Notes: generated by a model not told the origin, from the letters alone. Shown: positions 1 through 10,692, numbered from the stretch's first letter. The stretch is DNA of 64,000 nucleotides from Streptomyces sp. NBC_01217 (GCF_035994185.1 NZ_CP108538.1:1736001-1800000), one strand, 5' to 3'. Numbers and translations: made by a program.

Positions 1-750
1 GGGAAAGCCCGCGCCGTATTTCGCGTATGTGGCGTCGTCGTCGAAGACCTGCCCGGCCACCGGGTACGGGTAGAAGTAGTCGTCCCAGTGCACGGCGTCG
101 ATGTCGTAGCGGCGGACAGCGTCGAGCATCGCGTCCTGGACGAAGCGGCGGACCTCGGGGATTCCTGGGTTGTAGTACAGCTTCCCGCCGTACGGCAGGA
201 CCCAGTCCGGGTGCAGCCTGGCGGGGTGGGTGGCGACCAGCCGGGACGGGTCGGTGTGGTTGGCGACCCGGTACGGGTTGAACCACGCGTGCAGTTCCAG
301 GCCGCGGCGGTGCGCCTCGCGGACGGCGGTGCCCAGCGGGTCCCAGCCGGGGTCCTTGCCCTGGACGCCGGTGAGGTACTGGGCCCATGGCTCGTAGGGC
401 GAGGGCCACAGCGCGTCGGCGGTCGGCCGGACCTGGAGGATGACGACGTTCAGCCGCCGGTCGACGGCCTCGTCGAGGTACGCGATCAGCTCGGCCTTCT
501 GCGCGGCCGCCGTCAGACCGGGCGCCGAGGGCCAGTCGATGTTGGCGACGGTGGCGACCCACATGCCGCGCAGCTCGCGCCGCGCCACCGCGTGACCGCC
601 GCCCCTGCGCGGCAATGCGCCCGCCCGCCCGGAACCGGCCTGCCGGGACGGGGCGGCGACGGCTTCACCGGCCGTGGTGAGGGTGCCCACCACCCCGGCG
701 ACCACCCCGGCCGCACCCACCACGAAGCCTCTTCTGGCCATTTGCCGCAT
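1..750 (-). CDS. Secreted family-10-like glycosyl hydrolase (DUF187/GHL10), 3' part outside window
   Basis: The frame is open from an ATG at 750 (or 741) to the window edge, giving 250 codons without the C-terminus. The N-terminus has an Arg pair followed by GFVVGAAGVVAG, which looks like a Tat-type signal peptide. After it come the family landmarks ELRGMWVATVANIDWPS, VILQVRPTADALWPS, LELHAWFNPYR and DAVHWDDYFYPYPV, typical of YddW/GHL10 TIM-barrel hydrolases. Those proteins are thought to act on cell-wall or exopolysaccharide glycans outside the cell, but the substrate is not readable here. It diverges from the dehydrogenase at 928. Family call is firm; exact start is uncertain by three codons. 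Confidence 0.85.
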   Translation of the reverse strand, partial: MRQMARRGFVVGAAGVVAGVVGTLTTAGEAVAAPSRQAGSGRAGALPRRGGGHAVARRELRGMWVATVANIDWPSAPGLTAAAQKAELIAYLDEAVDRRLNVVILQVRPTADALWPSPYEPWAQYLTGVQGKDPGWDPLGTAVREAHRRGLELHAWFNPYRVANHTDPSRLVATHPARLHPDWVLPYGGKLYYNPGIPEVRRFVQDAMLDAVRRYDIDAVHWDDYFYPYPVAGQVFDDDATYAKYGAGFP

Positions 751-927
751 TTCGTTGCACCTGCCGTCTCTCTGCCCTCGTCCGTCGCCCCGGTATCAGG
801 GCGTAACGCAGAGCATGCCCGCCCCGGCCCACGATGACCCGCATGTCGCGGAGTAACGTCGGGGGGTCGGGGCGGGCACCGGAATCAGACGGGAACCTGC
901 GACACGGAGAACAGCGAAAGGCACGAG

Positions 928-1800
928 GTGACGGACTCTATGGCCGACATTGCACGCGTCGGAGTGGTGGGCTGTGGCCAGATGGGCGCGGGGATCGCGG
1001 AGGTGTGCGCCCGCAGCGGTCTTGAGGTCAGGGTCGCCGAGACCACAGGCGAGGCGCTGGAGATCGGCCGCACCCGGCTGCACAACTCCCTCTCGAAGGC
1101 CGCCGAACGCGGCAAAATCACTCCGCAGGAGCGCGACGAGACGCTGGCTCGTCTGAGCTTCACCACCGACCTCGGGGAGTTCGCCGACCGCGATCTCGTC
1201 ATCGAGGCCGTCGTGGAGAACGAGCAGGTCAAGACCGAGATCTTCCAGGTGCTCGACCAGGTGGTGACCCGGCAGGACGCGATCCTCGCCTCGAACACCT
1301 CCTCCATCCCGCTGGTGAAGCTGGCCGTGGCCACCTCTCGACCGGACCAGGTCATCGGCATCCACTTCTTCAACCCGGCGCCGGTGCAGAAGCTCGTCGA
1401 GCTCATCCCCGCGCTGACGACGTCCGACGAGACGGTGAAGCGCGCCGAGGCCCTGGTGCAGGACGTGCTCGGCAAGCACCCGATCCGCGCCCAGGACCGC
1501 TCCGGCTTCGTCGTCAACGCACTGCTGATTCCGTATCTGCTCTCCGCGATCCGGATGTTCGAGTCGGGGATCGCCAGCCGTGAGGACATCGACAACGGCA
1601 TGGAGCTCGGCTGCGCCCACCCGATGGGCCCGCTCAAGCTCTCCGACCTGATCGGCCTGGACACCGTGGCCTCGGTCGCCGACTCGATGTACGCGGAGTT
1701 CAAGGAGCCGCTGTACGCCGCTCCCCCGCTGCTCCAGCGGATGGTGGACGCGGGCAGGCTCGGCCGCAAGACGGGCTCGGGCTTCTACCCGTACTCCTGA
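928..1800 (+). CDS. 3-hydroxybutyryl-CoA dehydrogenase
   Basis: NAD-dependent oxidation of 3-hydroxyacyl-CoA (3-hydroxybutyryl-CoA) in fatty-acid or butanoate metabolism, cytoplasmic. The protein of about 286-290 aa has the Rossmann loop GVVGCGQMGAG at its N-terminus, the 3HCDH stretch SNTSSIPLVKLA and GIHFFNPAPVQKLVELI, and a C-terminal helical domain with GCAHPMGPLKLSDLIGLD and RLGRKTGSGFY. Length matches the stand-alone family. GTG at 928 has gaaagg about 8 nt upstream; ATG at 940 is the alternative start. A strong hairpin follows the stop. No operon partner is visible. Confidence 0.93.
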   Translation: MTDSMADIARVGVVGCGQMGAGIAEVCARSGLEVRVAETTGEALEIGRTRLHNSLSKAAERGKITPQERDETLARLSFTTDLGEFADRDLVIEAVVENEQVKTEIFQVLDQVVTRQDAILASNTSSIPLVKLAVATSRPDQVIGIHFFNPAPVQKLVELIPALTTSDETVKRAEALVQDVLGKHPIRAQDRSGFVVNALLIPYLLSAIRMFESGIASREDIDNGMELGCAHPMGPLKLSDLIGLDTVASVADSMYAEFKEPLYAAPPLLQRMVDAGRLGRKTGSGFYPYS

Positions 1801-1815
1801 TCCGTCGCTCGTGCC

Positions 1816-1856
1816 CGTACGGGGCCGGCCGGGCAACCCCCGACCGGCCCCGTACG
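1816..1856. terminator. Hairpin terminator between convergent genes
   Basis: Arms CGTACGGGGCCGG (1816-1828) and CCGGCCCCGTACG (1844-1856) form a perfect 13-bp stem. It sits in the 70-bp gap between the 3' ends of the dehydrogenase and the NUDIX gene, so it probably stops both transcripts. There is no T-run, as is usual in Streptomyces. Confidence 0.8.
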
Positions 1857-1870
1857 CGTTCCGAGTCGCC

Positions 1871-2422
1871 TCAGCCCAGCCGTAAGTGATGGAGCATCAT
1901 CAGCCCGGCCACCATGCCCGCGGCCGGGACCTCGCCGCGGGCGATCATGTCGGGCACCAGCTTGAGCGGTATCCACTCGCGGCGCGAGGACTCGAAGTCG
2001 TCGCTCGGGTGGCCGGTCCAGGTGGCCTCCTCGGACCAGTAGAAGTGGTGCCGGGCGTCAGTCAGGCCGTTCGACGGCTCCACGGTCAGCAGCGGACGCA
2101 GCGGGCCGGGGCGCCAGCCGGTCTCCTCCTCCATCTCCCGGGCGGCCGCGGCCGCGATGTCCTCGCCGTCCTCGACGACGCCCGCGGCGAGTTCCCAGCC
2201 CCAGCTGTCGGTGATGAACCGGTGGCGCCACAGCAGCAGCACCTCGTTGGCCTCGTTGACGACGGTGGCCGCCGCGACGGGGCGGAGCCGGATGAGGTAG
2301 TGGTCGAGACGGCGGCCGTCGGGGATGAGCACATCCGCCAGATTGACCCGGAACCAGCGGTTTTCATACACGGTTTGTTCGTTCAGATTCGCCCATTGCA
2401 CAGTTCTGCCACCTTCCGACAA
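1871..2422 (-). CDS. NUDIX hydrolase with a TTA codon
   Basis: A 183-aa protein with a complete Nudix box at residues about 81-103 (G-x5-E-x7-REMEEETGW), preceded by a beta-rich N-terminus with LDHYLIRLRPVAA and VLLLWRHRFI. This is the ADP-ribose-pyrophosphatase-like subgroup, which hydrolyses nucleoside diphosphates linked to another moiety; the substrate cannot be assigned. Leu180 is encoded by TTA (positions 1885-1883), a codon very rare in Streptomyces and read by the developmentally regulated bldA tRNA, so full translation may depend on BldA. It stands alone between a convergent terminator and short direct repeats. Confidence 0.92.
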   Translation of the reverse strand: MSEGGRTVQWANLNEQTVYENRWFRVNLADVLIPDGRRLDHYLIRLRPVAAATVVNEANEVLLLWRHRFITDSWGWELAAGVVEDGEDIAAAAAREMEEETGWRPGPLRPLLTVEPSNGLTDARHHFYWSEEATWTGHPSDDFESSRREWIPLKLVPDMIARGEVPAAGMVAGLMMLHHLRLG

Positions 2423-2488
2423 GTAGGTGGCAACATCGCAGCAGGAGTGGGACCGGAGGGGAACATACCGATACCCGCGGGTGCGAGA

Positions 2489-2533
2489 TCACAGCGGTAC
2501 GGAGTCACAGCGGTACGGGATCACAGCGGTACG
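2489..2533. repeat. Three 13-bp direct repeats at 16-bp spacing
   Basis: TCACAGCGGTACG occurs at 2489, 2505 and 2521, exactly 16 bp apart. The third copy contains the stop codon and last codons of the XRE regulator gene (minus strand). The array fills the gap upstream of the NUDIX gene start, so it could also be a set of binding sites. Slippage duplication of a gene end is the simpler reading. Confidence 0.85.
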
Positions 2534-3870
2534 CGCAGCGCCCCGTCGATCAGTTCGGCGGCCCGCCCCGCATCCGCGCAGCCGCTCGCGATCAGATCCT
2601 CGCGCACCGCACGCAGCCGGTCGCGCAGCCGCTGCGACTCCATCCCCCTGGCCCGCTCCGCCATCTCCACGGCCGTGGCCGCCGCCCGGTCCGCCTCGCC
2701 CTGGCGCAGCTCGATATGGGTCAGCATGGCCAGCCGGTGCACCCGGCCCCGGTCGTGCGCCGGGGTCCGTACGGCCGTCGCCGCGTGCTCCCTGGCCCCC
2801 GGCAGATCTCCGAGGGCTAGCAGGGCCTCGGCCACCTGCACATCGACCAGGCCCGGCTGGACGTACCCCGTCTCGTCCGGTTCATGGCCCGGCCGGATGC
2901 GTTCGGCCTGCGCCTCGGCGCGCCGGATGCACTCCAGGGCGCTTGCCGAGTCGCCGATGCGGGCGTACGCCTTGGCCTGCATCGCGTACAGGTCGGCGGC
3001 CAGCGCGGGAGTGATGTGCCGGCCGGCGGCCCGCAGCGCCGCCTGTGCGAAGGCCACCGACTGCCGGTAGTCGGCGAGGAACAGCGACTGGTTGACCAAC
3101 AGGGCGATCACATAGCCGCCGAGCCCCCGGTCCCCGCTCGCCTTGGCCAGCCGCAGCGCCTGGTGGAAGTAGCGCTGGGCGAGCCCGTGCGCATCGGAGT
3201 CGTAGGCACAGATGCCCGCGACCGCGACCAACCCGCCCGTCGCCCGGTGCAGTTGGCGCCCCATCGCATCGCTGTAGCCACCGCGCAGAAGCGGGGCGGT
3301 CTCGGCGTTGAGGAAGCCGACGATGCGGGAACGGGTCGCGATTCCGCCTGCCCTGCGGTACATCAGTTCGTAGTGGGCACGGGCCGCCCGCAGGGTCACG
3401 ATGTCGGCCATGCCGACCCGGGTCGTGCCGCTGCGGGAGACATCGGTGTCCTCGGGCGGGTTCTCCCACTCCCAGACCGGCATCACCGCCGTGGTGCCCG
3501 TGACGGCGGGCGAGGCGAGGATGTGCGGGTGCTTCTGATCGTCGGAGCGCCACAGCGCGGTGGCCCGCTCGACGAATCCGCCGAGCGTGGACGCGGGCGC
3601 GGGCACGCCGGGGCCCGCGGTCGCCATGCCGATGTCGTCCAGCGAAAGAGGCCTGTTCAGCCGGTTTCCGAGCACTTCGCAGATCAGGTCCGGCACCTGG
3701 CCGCGCGGACGCTGCCCCTTCAGCCAGCGGGACACCGCGGTGTGTTCGTAGCGCAGGCACAGTCCGCGGGAGCGGCCGGCCCGGTTGATGTGCGCGGCAA
3801 GGCCCGCCCGGGAGACGCCCGCCTCCTCGATCAGGGACGCCAGCAGAATGTTGGGCTCCATTGCCCCCAT
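2521..3870 (-). CDS. XRE-type regulator with TPR-like C-terminal region
   Basis: The 449-aa protein starts at ATG 3870 with GGAGGGG six bases upstream. The N-terminal 80 residues form a divergent helix-turn-helix (LLASLIEEAGVSRAGLAAHINRA, then HTAVSRWLKGQRPRGQVPDLICEVLG). The remaining roughly 370 residues are Ala/Leu/Arg-rich helical repeats (for example YFHQALRLAKASGDRGLGGYVIALL, ALECIRRAEAQAERI) resembling tetratricopeptide repeats. The layout resembles Streptomyces NsdA-like regulators of antibiotic production and differentiation. That resemblance is from memory and the target genes are unknown. A perfect palindrome lies about 55 bp upstream and may mediate autoregulation. Confidence 0.82.
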   Translation of the reverse strand: MGAMEPNILLASLIEEAGVSRAGLAAHINRAGRSRGLCLRYEHTAVSRWLKGQRPRGQVPDLICEVLGNRLNRPLSLDDIGMATAGPGVPAPASTLGGFVERATALWRSDDQKHPHILASPAVTGTTAVMPVWEWENPPEDTDVSRSGTTRVGMADIVTLRAARAHYELMYRRAGGIATRSRIVGFLNAETAPLLRGGYSDAMGRQLHRATGGLVAVAGICAYDSDAHGLAQRYFHQALRLAKASGDRGLGGYVIALLVNQSLFLADYRQSVAFAQAALRAAGRHITPALAADLYAMQAKAYARIGDSASALECIRRAEAQAERIRPGHEPDETGYVQPGLVDVQVAEALLALGDLPGAREHAATAVRTPAHDRGRVHRLAMLTHIELRQGEADRAAATAVEMAERARGMESQRLRDRLRAVREDLIASGCADAGRAAELIDGALRVPL

Positions 3871-3923
3871 GTGCCCCTCCGGTGGTTCGGCACGCCGAGG
3901 CGTGTCGCACCAGTGGAGCACGA

Positions 3924-3940
3924 TTCACACGGGGTGTGAA
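3924..3940. promoter_or_regulatory. Perfect palindrome upstream of the XRE regulator, candidate operator
   Basis: TTCACAC (3924-3930), GGG, GTGTGAA (3934-3940) is a perfect inverted repeat 54 nt before the XRE gene start. The position fits autoregulation. The rest of 3941-4160 holds no gene; it contains only a weaker GGGTCGTC/GACGACCC inverted repeat. Confidence 0.5.
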
Positions 3941-4161
3941 CGGAATGCCCGAACCGTCCCGCCGCGCGCTCTGTCGCGCCGGTGCACGGATCGGTTGAAT
4001 CAGTCCTCTCGCAAGAGGCGGCCGGGTCGTCCGCTCCCCCTCGTACAGTCGACGACCCGCACTCGCACCGTCCGTTCCGCCGACCTGCCCGACACTCCGT
4101 GGCGGCGCGGACGGTGCGGGGATCGCCCGGGTGCGGTTCTGTGCCGCACGGCGAGCACGGA

Positions 4162-4192
4162 AGGGGCGTATCCGGTCGTCGGATACGCCCCT
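4162..4192 (-). terminator. Terminator of the pheST operon
   Basis: Arms GGGGCGTATCCG (4163-4174) and CGGATACGCCCC (4180-4191) form a perfect 12-bp stem with loop GTCGT. It lies 20 bp beyond the pheT stop on the minus strand. Confidence 0.85.
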
Positions 4193-4212
4193 CCTTCATG
4201 ATGTGCGGCGCG

Positions 4213-6725
4213 TCATGCGCCCCGCAGCACCGCGCCCGTCCGCTCGGCGGCCAGGGCCACCGCGGCATCGCGCGCGGCCGAGGCCTCGTCGACCGTCAGC
4301 GTGCGGTCCGCCGCGCGGAAACGCAGCGCGTACGCCAGGGATTTGCGGCCCGCACCGATCTGATCGCCGGTGAAGACGTCGAACAGCCGCAGCGATTCGA
4401 GGAGTTCACCCGCACCGGCACGCAGCGCCTGCTCGACCTCGGCGGCGGGAACGCCCTCGGCGACGACCAGCGCGACGTCCTGGGTCGCCACCGGGAAGGC
4501 GGAGATCCGGGGCGCCCGGAGCGCGCCGTCGGCGGCCTGCTCCAGGAGGTCGAGCTCGACCTCCATGGCGCAGGTGCGCTCCGGCAGGTGGAGCTCCTTG
4601 ATGACACGCGGGTGCAGCTCACCGGCGTGTCCGAAGAGGGTCTCCTCGCCGTTCACCGTGAGGTAGAGCGCGGCGCAGCGGCCCGGGTGCCACGGCGCGT
4701 GCTGGTCGCTGCGGACGGTCACCTCGACACCGGCCTCGCGGGCGATCGTACGGGCGGCCTCGATGGAGTCCGCCCAGTCGGCCGGGCGGCCCTTGCCCCA
4801 CCAGCCGGCCTGCTCGCGGGCGCCCGCGAGGACGACGGCGGCGCGGCGCGGCTGACGCGGCAGCGTGGCGTTGAGCCCGGCGATCTCCTCGTCGGTGGGA
4901 CGGCGGTCGACGGGCAGCCGTGCGGCCTTCGTCTCGGTGCCGGTCGGCCTGAAGACCAGGCCGGTCTCGAAGAGCGCGAGGTCGTGGCTGCCGCGGCCGT
5001 CGTTGCGCCGCAGTGCGCCGAGCAGGCCCGGCAGCAGCGTGGTGCGCAGCGCCGGCTCCTCGTCGGAGAGCGGGTTGACGAGCTGGACCGTACGGCGGCG
5101 GGCGTCGTCGGCGTCGATCCCGAGCTGGTCGAGCACGGCGTCGCCGATGAACGGGTAGTTCAGCGCCTCGACGTAGCCGGCTCCGGCGAGCGCCCGGCCG
5201 ACCTTGCGCCGCAGCCGCTGGCGGTCGGTGAGCCCGCGGCCGGACGGCGGCGTCGGGAGGGTGGAGGGGAGGTTCTCGTAGCCCTCCAGCCGGATGACCT
5301 CTTCGGCGAGGTCGTTCGGCTCGCGCAGGTCGGGCCGCCAGGACGGCACGGTGACGAGCAGCTCGTCCTGTCCGTAGACGTCGCAGCCGACCTGCTGGAG
5401 GCGGCGTACGACGGCCTCGCGGCCGTAGCCGACACCCGCCACCCGGTCGGGGTGGTCGGCGGGCATCGCGATGGTGTGGGGCGCGGACGGGGCGGTGACC
5501 TCGGTGACCCCGGCCTCGGCGGTGCCGCCGGCGAGCAGCACCAGCAGGTCGACGGTGCGCTGTGCGGCGGCGGCCGCGGCCTGCGGGTCGGCGCCGCGCT
5601 CGAAGCGCTTGGACGCCTCGGAGGACAGCTTGTGGCGGCGTGCGGTCCTGGCGATCGAGATCGCGTCGAAGTGCGCGGCCTCGATGACGACCTCGGTGGT
5701 GCTGTGCGCACCTTCCTGGACGTCCGCGATCTCCGTGTTGGCACCGCCCATGACGCCGGCGAGGCCGATCGGCCCGCGGTTGTCGGTGATGACCAGGTCC
5801 TCGGCGTCCAGGACGCGGACCGTGCCGTCGAGAGTGGTGAGCTTCTCGCCCTGCTGGGCGCGGCGCACCCCGATCGGCCCGTCGATGCGGGTGCGGTCGT
5901 AGGCGTGCAGCGGCTGGCCGAGCTCCAGCATCACGTAGTTGGTGATGTCGACGGCGAGCGAGATCGGGCGCATCCCGGCCTTCTGCAGCCTGCGCTGCAG
6001 CCAGATCGGGGAGCGGGCCTCGGGCTGCAGGCCGACGACGGTGCGCGCGGTGAACTTGTCGCAGCCGATCGGGTCGGCGACCTTGACCGGGTAGCCGAAC
6101 GCGTTCGGCGCGGGCACGTCGAGGAGCGCCGGGTCGCGCAGCGGCAGCCCGTACGCGATGGCGGTCTCGCGCGCGACGCCACGCATGGACAGGCAGTAGC
6201 CGCGATCCGGCGTGACGGCGATGTCGAGGACCTCGTCGACGAGCTGGAGCAGCTCGATCGCGTCGGAGCCCGCCTCGTGCTCCGGCGGCAGCACGATGAT
6301 GCCGTGGGTGCCGTCGTCGCCCATGCCGAGCTCGTCGGTGGAGCAGATCATGCCGTGCGAGGTCTTGCCGTACGTCTTGCGTGCGGCGATCGCGAAGTCG
6401 CCGGGCAGGACGGCGCCCGGGAGGACCACGACGACCTTGTCGCCGACGGAGAAGTTACGGGCGCCGCAGACGATCTCCTGCGGCTCGCCGGTGCCGTTGG
6501 CGTTGCCGACGTCGACCGTGCAGAAGCGGATGGGCTTCTTGAAGCCCTCCAGCTCCTCGATGGTCAATACCTGTCCGACGACCAGGGGGCCCTTGAGGCC
6601 GGCGCCGAGCTGCTCGACGGTCTCGACCTCCAGGCCCACGGCGACGAGCTTGGCCTGTACGTCTCGGCCGGTCTCCGTCGCCGGCAGGTCGACGTACTCC
6701 CGCAGCCAGGAAAGCGGGACGCGCA

Positions 6726-6726
<1 letters not shown>
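4213..6726 (-). CDS. pheT: Phenylalanyl-tRNA synthetase beta subunit
   Basis: PheT pairs with PheS in an alpha2-beta2 enzyme that charges tRNA-Phe. The 837-aa protein opens with [15 protein letters not shown], then a tRNA-binding OB-fold (about 40-150; [20 protein letters not shown]). B3/B4 editing-domain landmarks follow ([22 protein letters not shown]), then B5 ([31 protein letters not shown]). The C-terminal ferredoxin-like anticodon-binding domain includes [15 protein letters not shown] and [19 protein letters not shown]. Length is normal for the family. Its ATG overlaps the pheS stop by one base (TGATG), implying translational coupling and equal subunit production. Confidence 0.98.
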
Positions 6727-7967
<1,241 letters not shown>

Positions 7968-7998
7968 TCATGGGATGTGTGGGAGGCCCGTGGGCTGC

Positions 7999-9168
7999 TC
8001 AGACCAGGTAGGCCGGCGTGCTCACGGGCAGAATAAATCGGAACTCCGCGCCGCCGCCGGGGCCGCGGCCGACCGTGATCGTGCCGCCGTGCGCCTCGAC
8101 GATGCCCTTGACGATGTAGAGGCCCAGGCCCGTGCCGCCGCGCTTGCTCCCCCGCCAGAAGCGGGTGAAGACACGGCCCATCGACTCCTCGGGGATGCCG
8201 GGGCCTTCGTCGCTCACGGTGACGGCCGTTCCCTTCTCGTCGCTCTTCGCGGGTACGGATGCGGGTGCGACTGCAATGGTGACGGTTCCCTCGCCGTGGC
8301 GCACCGCGTTTTCCAGCAGATTGCCCAGCACCTGGTCGACCTTGTCCGGGTCGGCCCAGACCACGGGCAGCGGCTGGCAGGTGCGCACGAGGAAGCGGTC
8401 GGGGGTCTGGCCGTTCGCGGTGAGGGCCTGGACGTGGCGCTCGACGGCGGCGGAGAGGTCCACGGGCTGCCGCCGCAGCTCCAGCCGGCCGGAGTCGATC
8501 CGGGAGATGTCCAGCAGTTCGGCGATGAGCCGGGTGACCCGGCCCGCGTCGGCGTCGACGGTCTCCAGCATCAGGCGTTTCTGGTCGTCGGTGAACCGCT
8601 CCCACTTGGCGAGGAGGGTCGCGGTGAAGCCCTTGACGGAGGTCAGCGGGGAGCGCAGCTCGTGTGCGACCGTCGCGATCAGCTCGGCGTGGCTGCGTTC
8701 GGTGCGGCGGCGGGCCTCGGTGCCACGCAGCGAGATCACCAGGCGGCGCACGGGACCGGTCGGGCGCTCGCGTACGTACCGTGCGGAGACCAGGACCTCG
8801 CGGCCGCCGGGCAGCAGCAGATTGCGCTCCGGCTGGCCGACGCGGGTGGCGAGGCCGCCGTACGGATCGGTCAGGGCCCACCAGCGGCGGCCCTTGAGGT
8901 CCTCCAGCGGCAGCGCGTGCTCCAGGGGGTGGCCGAGGGCGGCGGCGCGGGGCACGGCGGTGATCCGGGAGGCCGCGGAGTTGAAGCAGACGACCCGGCC
9001 GTTCTCGTCGGCGATGACCAGGCCGTCGGGGAGGTCGTCGGGGTCGACGGTCGCGTCGACGGGCCCGATGTCCCGGCCGTCGGCCGGTTCGCCCTCCGTG
9101 TCCGGGCTCTCGCAGGCGCGCACGACGGCCGCGTGTGTCCCGCGCGGCCTGCTCATGCCGACAGCCAT
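7999..9168 (-). CDS. Soluble PAS-containing sensor histidine kinase (orphan)
   Basis: A 389-aa kinase without membrane segments. A PAS-like region (about 45-150; DGLVIADENGRVVCFNSAASRIT) precedes the H-box with phospho-acceptor His169 (ELIATVAHELRSPLTSVKG). Then come the N-box NLLENAVRHGEG, G1 DEGPGIPEESMG and G2 GTGLGLYIVKGIVEAHGG. All catalytic motifs are intact, so it should be an active cytoplasmic kinase. There is no response-regulator gene in the neighbourhood and the partner is unknown. The start at ATG 9168 has GAGGTGGG just upstream. Lies between pheST and the rRNA methyltransferase gene on the same strand. Confidence 0.95.
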   Translation of the reverse strand: MAVGMSRPRGTHAAVVRACESPDTEGEPADGRDIGPVDATVDPDDLPDGLVIADENGRVVCFNSAASRITAVPRAAALGHPLEHALPLEDLKGRRWWALTDPYGGLATRVGQPERNLLLPGGREVLVSARYVRERPTGPVRRLVISLRGTEARRRTERSHAELIATVAHELRSPLTSVKGFTATLLAKWERFTDDQKRLMLETVDADAGRVTRLIAELLDISRIDSGRLELRRQPVDLSAAVERHVQALTANGQTPDRFLVRTCQPLPVVWADPDKVDQVLGNLLENAVRHGEGTVTIAVAPASVPAKSDEKGTAVTVSDEGPGIPEESMGRVFTRFWRGSKRGGTGLGLYIVKGIVEAHGGTITVGRGPGGGAEFRFILPVSTPAYLV

Positions 9169-9257
9169 GTCCCACCTCTCGAACCGGTGCAGTGGGCCCC
9201 CGAGTTCGTCACCCTACTAGTCGTCGGTGACGGAGCGACACCCTGCGGGCGACGGCC

Positions 9258-10091
9258 TCAGCGGCGGGTGCGCTGGGCCCGTGCGGAGGCGTACAGACAG
9301 ACGGCCGCGGCCGTGGCCAGATTGAGGCTCTCCGCCTTGCCGTGGATCGGCACCCTGACGACGGCGTCGGCCAGTGCCCGGGTCTCCTCCGGCAGGCCCC
9401 AGGCCTCGTTGCCGAAGACCCAGGCGGTCGGCCCGCCCATGGTCCCGGCGTCGAGCTCGTCGTCGAGGTCGTCGTCGCCCGCGCCGTCGGCGGCGAGAAT
9501 CCGTACGCCCGCCTCCCTCAGCCCCTGCACGGCCCGCTCGACCGGGACGCCGACGGCGACCGGCAGATGGAAGAGCGAGCCGACGGAGGCCCGGACGGAC
9601 TTGGGGTTGTAGAGGTCCACCGAGGCGTCGGTGAGCACGACGGCATCGGCTCCCGCGGCGTCGGCGCAGCGCAGCACCGTACCGGCGTTCCCGGGGTCGC
9701 GTACGTGAGCGAGGACGGCGACCAGCTTCGGCCGCGCGGCGAGGATGGCGTCGAACGGCGAGTCGAGAAAACGGCAGACACCGATCAGTCCCTGCGGGGT
9801 GACGGTCTGCGACACATCGGCGAGGACATCGCCGTCCGCGAGGTGGACCCGGGCGCCGGCCGCATGGGCGGCGTCGACGATGTCGGCGTACCGCTCGGCC
9901 GCCTCGACGGTGGCGAACAGCTCGATCAGCGTCGGTTCGCCGTCGCTGCCGCGGTGCTCGGCGGCCTCGCGCACGGCCTGCGGCCCCTCGGCGATGAACC
10001 TGCGCTCCTTGCCGCGGAAGTTGCGCTTTGCCAGCCGCCGGGCGGCGGTGACGCGCGGCGATCGCGGGGAGATCAGTTCGGGGGTGCCCAT
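9258..10091 (-). CDS. TrmH/SpoU-family RNA 2'-O-methyltransferase
   Basis: The 277-aa protein (ATG 10091; an upstream ATG at 10133 would add 14 residues) begins MGTPELISPRSPRVTAARRLA with an RNA-binding substrate domain (RRFIAEGPQAVREA). The SPOUT trefoil-knot motifs follow: LAHVRDPGNAGTVLRCADAAGADAVVL, YNPKSVRASVGSLFHLPV, AWVFGNEAWGLPEE and VRVPIHGKAESLNLATAAAVCLY. It should use S-adenosylmethionine to methylate rRNA or tRNA ribose, as TsnR/RlmB relatives do; the target nucleotide is unknown. It follows the infC-rpmI-rplT operon across a terminator. Confidence 0.92.
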   Translation of the reverse strand: MGTPELISPRSPRVTAARRLAKRNFRGKERRFIAEGPQAVREAAEHRGSDGEPTLIELFATVEAAERYADIVDAAHAAGARVHLADGDVLADVSQTVTPQGLIGVCRFLDSPFDAILAARPKLVAVLAHVRDPGNAGTVLRCADAAGADAVVLTDASVDLYNPKSVRASVGSLFHLPVAVGVPVERAVQGLREAGVRILAADGAGDDDLDDELDAGTMGGPTAWVFGNEAWGLPEETRALADAVVRVPIHGKAESLNLATAAAVCLYASARAQRTRR

Positions 10092-10137
10092 GGTCGGCGG
10101 CGAGCCTCTCTGCGTACGGAACATGTCGTGCAACGCA

Positions 10138-10172
10138 CCGGACCCGCAGACGGCGAGCGCCTGCGGGTCCGG
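10138..10172 (-). terminator. Terminator after rplT
   Basis: Arms CCGGACCCGCAG (10138-10149) and CTGCGGGTCCGG (10161-10172) form a perfect 12-bp stem 28 bp past the rplT stop. It should end the infC-rpmI-rplT transcript. Confidence 0.8.
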
Positions 10173-10199
10173 CTCAGAAACCGAGAAGTGCGACCTGGA

Positions 10200-10583
10200 T
10201 CAGGCGGCCTTCGGGGCGTTGACGTCGCTCGGGAGGGCCTTCTGGGCGACCTCGACGAGGGCGGCGAACGCGTTGGCGTCGTTGACCGCGAGCTCGGCCA
10301 GGATCTTGCGGTCCACCTCGACGTTGGCGGCCTTCAGACCCTGGATGAGGCGGTTGTACGTCATGCCGTTCTGGCGGGCAGCGGCGTTGATGCGCTGGAT
10401 CCACAGCTGACGGAAGTCGCCCTTGCGCTTCTTGCGGTCGTTGTAGTTGTAGACGAGGGAGTGGGTGACCTGCTCCTTCGCCTTGCGGTACAGGCGGGAG
10501 CGCTGGCCCCGGTAACCGCTGGCCTGCTCGAGGATTGCCCGGCGCTTCTTGTGAGCGTTTACTGCCCGCTTGACGCGTGCCAC
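10200..10583 (-). CDS. rplT: 50S ribosomal protein L20
   Basis: A 127-aa protein, [20 protein letters not shown], with the diagnostic [41 protein letters not shown] core (seen as [19 protein letters not shown]). L20 binds 23S rRNA early in 50S assembly, and in other bacteria it represses its own operon through the leader. Last gene of infC-rpmI-rplT. The start is preceded by an A/G-rich ribosome site (caaggagtt on the coding strand). Confidence 0.98.
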   Translation of the reverse strand: MARVKRAVNAHKKRRAILEQASGYRGQRSRLYRKAKEQVTHSLVYNYNDRKKRKGDFRQLWIQRINAAARQNGMTYNRLIQGLKAANVEVDRKILAELAVNDANAFAALVEVAQKALPSDVNAPKAA

Positions 10584-10692
10584 TTTTTAACTCCTTGTAG
10601 CGGGGCCGTGGTTGGACTCACACGGCCCGGAAACGAATTGGTCCCGGTCTGAGTCGAGGTCGCCGCCCCCGGATGCTCCGAGGGCCGCCGAC

